Source: Chitinivibrio sp051745065 (GTDB lineage: Bacteria > Fibrobacterota > Chitinivibrionia > Chitinivibrionales > Chitinivibrionaceae). Taken from it: a stretch of 18,227 nucleotides of DNA. Position numbers and translations under genes: made by a program. Shown here one piece after another: positions 14,190 through 18,227 of the stretch. The stretch spans positions 1 to 18,227 of the forward strand of contig JBNJDQ010000037.1 in the NCBI GenBank assembly GCA_051745065.1. The letters are read 5' to 3'. The notes under the pieces are model-generated. The model was not told where the DNA came from, made no database searches, and saw only the letters and a list, made by a program, of their open reading frames with translations. The number at the start of each line of letters is the position of its first letter. Positions within the stretch are counted from its first letter, which is position 1.

Positions 14190-15448
14190 AACGGTATCTA
14201 CTGAAAGGCAAATTCGATTCACTGATTTTTCTTACGGCTGTTCTGCTCTGGATTGCCAGTGCCGCTCTTATCTACAGTGCCGCAGACACGATTTTTTTTA
14301 CACAGCAGGTGCTTTGGATATGCATTGGTATCATGGTAATTCTTATAACTGTTTCAATCCCTACACGCTTTTTTTTCCGCATCTCCCAATGGGTGTATTA
14401 TATCACCCTTGCCCTTCTTGTAGCGATCTTAATAACCGGTACAGAAGCCAAGGGGGCATCACGATGGCTCTTAATCGGAGGAATCCGGATTCAGCCGTCG
14501 GAATTTGCTAAAATCGGCCTGCTGCTGATGCTTGCCCGCTACCTGTCAAAACGGCAAGTATCACTCTATCGGCTGCAGAGCCTTGTCATTCCCTTTCTGA
14601 TAATCATAATCCCCTTTATTCTTGTTATGCAGCAGCCTGATCTGGGCACGGCCCTGGTTTTCCTCACCCTTTCCCTCCCCATGTTCTTTTGGGCGGGCAT
14701 GAGTCTTGCAGAACTGTTTTATCTTGTATCGCCGGTCATATCCCTTGTATTAAGCGCCATTCCCCTTATTCTTTCCTTCAACGCGGACCCCGGAACCGAT
14801 GTTACATTTGCCGCTTCACTCCCCTGGGGAATTTTCATTTTTCTGCTGGTACTGTCCTTCCGTTTTTTACGCCCGCCGGTCACAATCATTGTGCTTTCTC
14901 TCACCCTCAGCATTACCGCCGCCACAATGACAAACGTTATATGGAATAACAGCCTGCAGGATTACCAGAAGATGCGGGTTATCAGCTTTATTAATCCCCA
15001 GGTGGACCCTCGCGGTGCGGGGTACCAGGTTATACAATCCATGATTGCCCTCGGATCGGGGCAGAAATACGGCAAAGGCTATCTGCAGGGATCTCAGGTA
15101 AATCTTCAGTATCTGCCCGAAGCACATACGGATTTTATTTTTTCTGTCCTGGGCGAACAGTTCGGTCTCGCGGGATGCGCCTTCATTTTAATGCTCTATC
15201 TTCTCATTCTTTTCCGGGCCCTGGGATCAACTGCCAATATCCGCAACCGCTTTGCAAATCTTCTCATAGTCGGTGCAGCATCGATGATGGCCTTTCACAT
15301 TTTTATCAACATATCCATGGTGGTCGGCATGATGCCCGTAACGGGACTTCCTCTCCCCTTTCTCAGCTACGGCGGATCATTCACCCTCACCATGGCCATT
15401 CTTGTAGGCCTTATCATGAACGCCCGCGGGGACAGAGCAAATTACTGA
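14186..15448 (+). CDS. rodA: Peptidoglycan glycosyltransferase RodA
   Basis: SEDS-family polymerase that builds glycan strands from lipid II during elongation, working with PBP2. The 420-residue protein has about ten membrane helices. Family landmarks are GASRWLLIGGIRIQPSEFAK (90-109), QQPDLGTALVF (149-159), DYQKMRVISFINPQVDP (259-275, the region containing the catalytic-type Asp), EAHTDFIFSVLGEQFG (312-327) and GLPLPFLSYGGS (387-398). All key motifs are intact. The start overlaps the mrdA stop as ATGA, so the polymerase and the cross-linking enzyme are translationally coupled. It is the last gene of the operon and converges with the lipoprotein gene, 32 bases away. Confidence 0.96.
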   Translation: MKRYLLKGKFDSLIFLTAVLLWIASAALIYSAADTIFFTQQVLWICIGIMVILITVSIPTRFFFRISQWVYYITLALLVAILITGTEAKGASRWLLIGGIRIQPSEFAKIGLLLMLARYLSKRQVSLYRLQSLVIPFLIIIIPFILVMQQPDLGTALVFLTLSLPMFFWAGMSLAELFYLVSPVISLVLSAIPLILSFNADPGTDVTFAASLPWGIFIFLLVLSFRFLRPPVTIIVLSLTLSITAATMTNVIWNNSLQDYQKMRVISFINPQVDPRGAGYQVIQSMIALGSGQKYGKGYLQGSQVNLQYLPEAHTDFIFSVLGEQFGLAGCAFILMLYLLILFRALGSTANIRNRFANLLIVGAASMMAFHIFINISMVVGMMPVTGLPLPFLSYGGSFTLTMAILVGLIMNARGDRANY

Positions 15449-15480
15449 CCTCATTCACCCCTCATTGCGGAGAAAAATGC

Positions 15481-16437
15481 CTACTCAACAAGGTACTCAA
15501 GGAGTTCTTTTACCTTGTGAATCTCCCCGTTTTCCCGCACAGTAAGAGAAATCAGGCCAATCCCCGGGCTCACCATGTAGGTACGTTCCTGCACAACGGG
15601 ATCATTCCGTTCAGAACTGCTGATTCCCTCCAGACCACCCGGACCAATGCGGCGTTGTCCTTCGATTGGGACAAGAGTATCCCTCAGAACATAGGAAACA
15701 CAGGAAAAGGTCCCCGCCGGAACGGTCGTATAGGTTCTGCTCTTTTGGCAGGTCATTCGCCCGGAATTCGCAATAAATTGAGTATCACTTATATTATACG
15801 CGATTGAATACGCATCCCAGGATTCACCGGAGTCAACGGGATAGGCAAAACGCAGCATTCCTCTTGACAGCGTATCATAAGGGCTTGTCGCACCAAGAAG
15901 CCAGCTGCCCTGGCCGGGAACATCTCCGAAAGTAAAACCGATCTCAAGGGTATCCAGATTATCCCAGACAGCCTGAAATGTCCGTCCGGAAAAGGTATCA
16001 GTCTCTGTTTCAGTCCGGATGGTCAGGCGTGATTCCACAGTCTTTCCACCGTCGGGATAGCGATCACGGTAAAGCCATGTGTTGCCCTCAGTCAGAGGAA
16101 TAACCGAATGAATACGCAAAACCTGTACACGGAGAGTGAATACGGGAGAATTATCAATGCCGTCATTCACCTGAAGAGGTATACGTAAAGTACCGTGAAA
16201 GCCTGCATCGGGAATAAGATTCATCCCTTCCAGAATGTAGTTATCCCCCTCCATTGCGTGCAGGCTGACCGTATCACCGTCCCGATCACGAACGCTGACA
16301 AGCTCCAGGGAAAGCTGCAGAGTATCGCCCTGATTAATAGCAAGATCGCTGACCGCCCGAAGGATTTCCGGGCGCGTGTTATTCTGTGTAGTACAGCCCG
16401 CCAAAAAAATTACTACAGCAAGGATAATCAATTTCAT
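15481..16437 (-). CDS. Lipoprotein with cadherin-like module, unknown function
   Basis: A 318-residue lipoprotein. The signal MKLIILAVVIFLAGC ends in a lipobox (LAGC, lipidated Cys15). Residue +2 is Thr, so an inner-membrane retention signal of the E. coli Asp type is absent. A first module (about 25-105) resembles cadherin-like or Ig repeats: VRDRDGDTVSL, then IPDAGFHGTLRIPLQVNDGID. A second part (about 110-318) is beta-rich and carries TYTTVPAGTFSC and YMVSPGIGLISL, seen in uncharacterised surface lipoproteins. The start at 16437 follows GGAGG at good spacing and overlaps the upstream gene's stop by 4 bases (ATGA); the open frame extends 41 codons further but has no signal there. I cannot assign a function. 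Confidence 0.83.
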   Translation of the reverse strand: MKLIILAVVIFLAGCTTQNNTRPEILRAVSDLAINQGDTLQLSLELVSVRDRDGDTVSLHAMEGDNYILEGMNLIPDAGFHGTLRIPLQVNDGIDNSPVFTLRVQVLRIHSVIPLTEGNTWLYRDRYPDGGKTVESRLTIRTETETDTFSGRTFQAVWDNLDTLEIGFTFGDVPGQGSWLLGATSPYDTLSRGMLRFAYPVDSGESWDAYSIAYNISDTQFIANSGRMTCQKSRTYTTVPAGTFSCVSYVLRDTLVPIEGQRRIGPGGLEGISSSERNDPVVQERTYMVSPGIGLISLTVRENGEIHKVKELLEYLVE

Positions 16438-18227
16438 GGCCGCCTCCGGATGCCAATCATAATTCTTTTTTCTGCAACAATCTGTCCATTGCGGAACAAT
16501 GTAACAAGTGCCGCATAGAGTCCGCCCTGCTGCCGGCTTCGGGAAGACACACCCTGCCACACATAGACAATCTCGTTTTCACGGCTTTCGCGCACAGCAT
16601 GTCCGCGATGAATACGATCACCGACAGTGCTGAAAATCCGCACTACCATGCTGTCCGGTGCAGCCCCCTGTGCCTGAAAGGTAATCGGCTGTGCAGGTTC
16701 AGCAGGGATCGGTGCAGCCCGAACTGTATATTCCGTTTCTGTCTCTTCAACCTGCCCAAAGTCAAGATCGGCAATTTTTTCATAAATCACAGCAGCAAGG
16801 GTAGCAACAGCCGTGGTATCGATGCCGTCTGTCATGCGGAAAGGAATCCAAAACATGCCCGTCCGCCCTTTGTCGGGGAAAATGCGGGAGTACTCAGCAG
16901 AGTACCCCGTCCCCTCTTCGGGCAGGAAAAACACACGGTCACCATCCGGATCAATGACGTGTACAGCCGAATCCATGTGGTTCATGCCATTCTTGGCAAT
17001 ACGCAGAGTATCAACAGATGAAATACGGGGGAGCCTGTTTGACTCTGCAGTACGCACAGACAAGATCATAACCTTTGCCTCTGACGTATCTTTGCCGTCA
17101 GTTACAGCAATACGAACCTTCAGAACTCCGGCATAATCCAGTTCCGGAATCAATTCATCCGTTTTCGCGGTATAATGCTCCCCGGCATACACAACTGCAG
17201 ACAGGGCATCTCCGTCGGCATCTGAGGCATTCCAGTATGCACCGTGTACCCGGAAAGCGGTATTGACCGGTGTGGCTGCTGTCTTCACCGAATGCAATAC
17301 AGGAGGAGTATTCCTTTTTTTAATCGTAAGGACCGCCGATTCATAGGAGATGATATAATTCTGCGCCTCGGCCCCTTCCGGAGTAATCCTGTACGTTCCC
17401 GGATCTTCTCCCGGTTCACGCGTAACCTTCAGCCCCGCAACAGCAGAGGAGCCGTCATCGGCGGCAAATCCGAAATACTCCGTTGCAAAGACGGGGTCAT
17501 CTTCCCCTTCGATTTTAAAGGTATCCCGCACAGAAATAATAAGGGGCCGGGGTAGAATACGGCAGGTATCTTCTTCGAAAATAAGAGTGTAATTAGTATC
17601 GGCATGCAGAGAACCCCGAAGAATGGGATATTCCCCGACACTGTCACCCTCTGCACGTTCTAAACTGCCCGACAGGGTATCTCCCGATACAAGGGAAGGA
17701 GTAAGATGCCACGTTAATGACGGTTCAGCTTCACCGTATACAAAGCTGCATGAATCAGCCCGTACAGTAATTTGCTTTGGGGTAACCCGAAAGAGCACTT
17801 CTTCAGTGAATCGCAGGGTATAATTATCTGCTGAAAATCCTGCACTGTCAACCAGGGCAAGGGTTCCCGGTAAAATCTCATACGTGCCGACAGTATCCCC
17901 TGCCCGCCGCTGAAGTGAACCATTGAATGCAGGCGTTTCATCACCAACAGAACCGGAGGTTGAAAAGGTTAAAGCAGGATCGGCATTACCGTAAACTTTA
18001 TACTGTCCAGTATCGGGGTGTACCAGCAATTCACGCGGGGCTATTTCAAAGGAGAGAGTTGTATCCCCGGTGAATGAGCCGATGCCGATGACTGTAACCA
18101 AAGCAGTGCCAACTGTTAGATTGTCGGTATGGGACAGAGAGAAATCAACATTTTCTTCAAGAGTATCCCCTTCAAAAAAGATGACCGGCACGGGAGTATG
18201 TTCCACTCCGGAATATACCCGGTCTGC
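16434..18227 (-). CDS. Modular exported surface protein with MBG and cadherin-like repeats (5' end outside window)
   Basis: The frame is open to the window edge, so the N-terminus and any signal peptide lie outside; 597 residues are visible. In order: an Ig-like unit (about 5-63, ending IGIGSFTGDTTLSFEI, like surface units that follow a YxG motif), three MBG-type beta domains (about 64-149, 150-226 and 227-305, with YGNADPAL, YGEAEPSL and a weaker EGEDDPVF), two cadherin-like modules with DADGD and DPDGD acidic loops, a linker, and a final domain resembling the FlgD Ig-like fold (VVRIFSTVGDRIHRG ... QGGLYAALVTL). The architecture suggests a long fibrous adhesin or stalk protein. Cell-surface role is inferred. 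Its stop overlaps the lipoprotein start, so the two are probably one transcript. Confidence 0.8.
   Translation of the reverse strand, partial: ADRVYSGVEHTPVPVIFFEGDTLEENVDFSLSHTDNLTVGTALVTVIGIGSFTGDTTLSFEIAPRELLVHPDTGQYKVYGNADPALTFSTSGSVGDETPAFNGSLQRRAGDTVGTYEILPGTLALVDSAGFSADNYTLRFTEEVLFRVTPKQITVRADSCSFVYGEAEPSLTWHLTPSLVSGDTLSGSLERAEGDSVGEYPILRGSLHADTNYTLIFEEDTCRILPRPLIISVRDTFKIEGEDDPVFATEYFGFAADDGSSAVAGLKVTREPGEDPGTYRITPEGAEAQNYIISYESAVLTIKKRNTPPVLHSVKTAATPVNTAFRVHGAYWNASDADGDALSAVVYAGEHYTAKTDELIPELDYAGVLKVRIAVTDGKDTSEAKVMILSVRTAESNRLPRISSVDTLRIAKNGMNHMDSAVHVIDPDGDRVFFLPEEGTGYSAEYSRIFPDKGRTGMFWIPFRMTDGIDTTAVATLAAVIYEKIADLDFGQVEETETEYTVRAAPIPAEPAQPITFQAQGAAPDSMVVRIFSTVGDRIHRGHAVRESRENEIVYVWQGVSSRSRQQGGLYAALVTLFRNGQIVAEKRIMIGIRRRP
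17313..18038 (-). repeat. Three tandem MBG-type domains
   Basis: Within the surface protein, segments 17781-18038, 17550-17780 and 17313-17549 encode three similar beta domains of 77-86 residues. Shared landmarks are a YGxAxP or EGEDDP start, a G-DT or D--GSS turn, a V/PG-EY/TY strand and a closing NYTL/NYII strand followed by a Pro- or Lys-rich linker. The copies are clearly divergent at DNA level. Confidence 0.6.

Noticed and set aside
12837..14222. 461-codon open frame on the minus strand
   Set aside because: It lies wholly antisense to the PBP2 gene, whose catalytic motifs are intact. The translation is Cys/Phe-rich with no family features; it is a shadow of codon bias.
1..18227. CRISPR array, insertion sequence or intact prophage
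   Set aside because: I saw no regularly spaced direct repeats, no transposase or integrase motif, and no phage structural genes. The repeats found are protein-level domain repeats.

Overview
The window looks like chromosomal DNA from a Gram-negative, rod-shaped bacterium of moderate G+C content. It encodes a complete Rod (elongasome) operon, a lipoprotein with a signal-peptidase-II lipobox, a probable outer-membrane barrel, a secreted metalloprotease whose C-terminus resembles a type IX secretion (T9SS) sorting domain, and a modular MBG/cadherin-like surface protein. This mix fits the Fibrobacterota/Chitinivibrionia or a neighbouring FCB-group lineage. That placement is inference from protein character, not a database result.

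Layout. (1) 1-448: no convincing gene, only a tRNA-3'-half-like fragment and a broken reading frame. (2) 501-3098 (-): secreted M6-family metalloprotease with two InlB-B-type repeats, a discoidin-like domain and a T9SS-like tail, followed by a good intrinsic terminator at 449-475. (3) 3099-3588: gene-poor spacer. (4) 3589-6617 (-): compact cluster reading TIM-barrel isomerase-like protein, tsaB, orphan outer-membrane-type protein, nth. (5) 6618-6692: short divergent promoter region. (6) 6693-9466 (+): five overlapping genes: SpoU RNA methyltransferase, TrpR-family regulator, gmk, a Ser/Thr kinase with a C-terminal membrane anchor, and yraN. (7) 9467-9649: regulatory region with a near-consensus sigma-70-type promoter and an imperfect 17-bp palindrome. 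(8) 9650-15448 (+): mreB-mreC-mreD-mrdA-rodA, tightly packed. (9) 15481-18227 (-): an overlapping pair, the MBG/cadherin-like exported protein (truncated by the window edge) and a lipoprotein sharing the same type of Ca-binding-like module.

How the genes fit together. MreB filaments, MreC, MreD, the transpeptidase PBP2 and the glycosyltransferase RodA form the machine that elongates the sidewall. The upstream kinase, guanylate kinase and TrpR-family genes form a separate housekeeping/regulatory operon on the same strand. The minus-strand modules at both ends encode exported surface or secreted proteins.

The most notable structure is in PBP2. Its N-terminal pedestal region is enlarged by three gapless copies of a helical motif at 46-47-residue spacing. 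I did not find a clearly new multi-gene defence or metabolic system. The other points of interest are architectural: the kinase with almost no outside domain, the solitary TrpR, the overlapping gene junctions, the palindrome in the mre promoter region, and the shared module in the last two genes.
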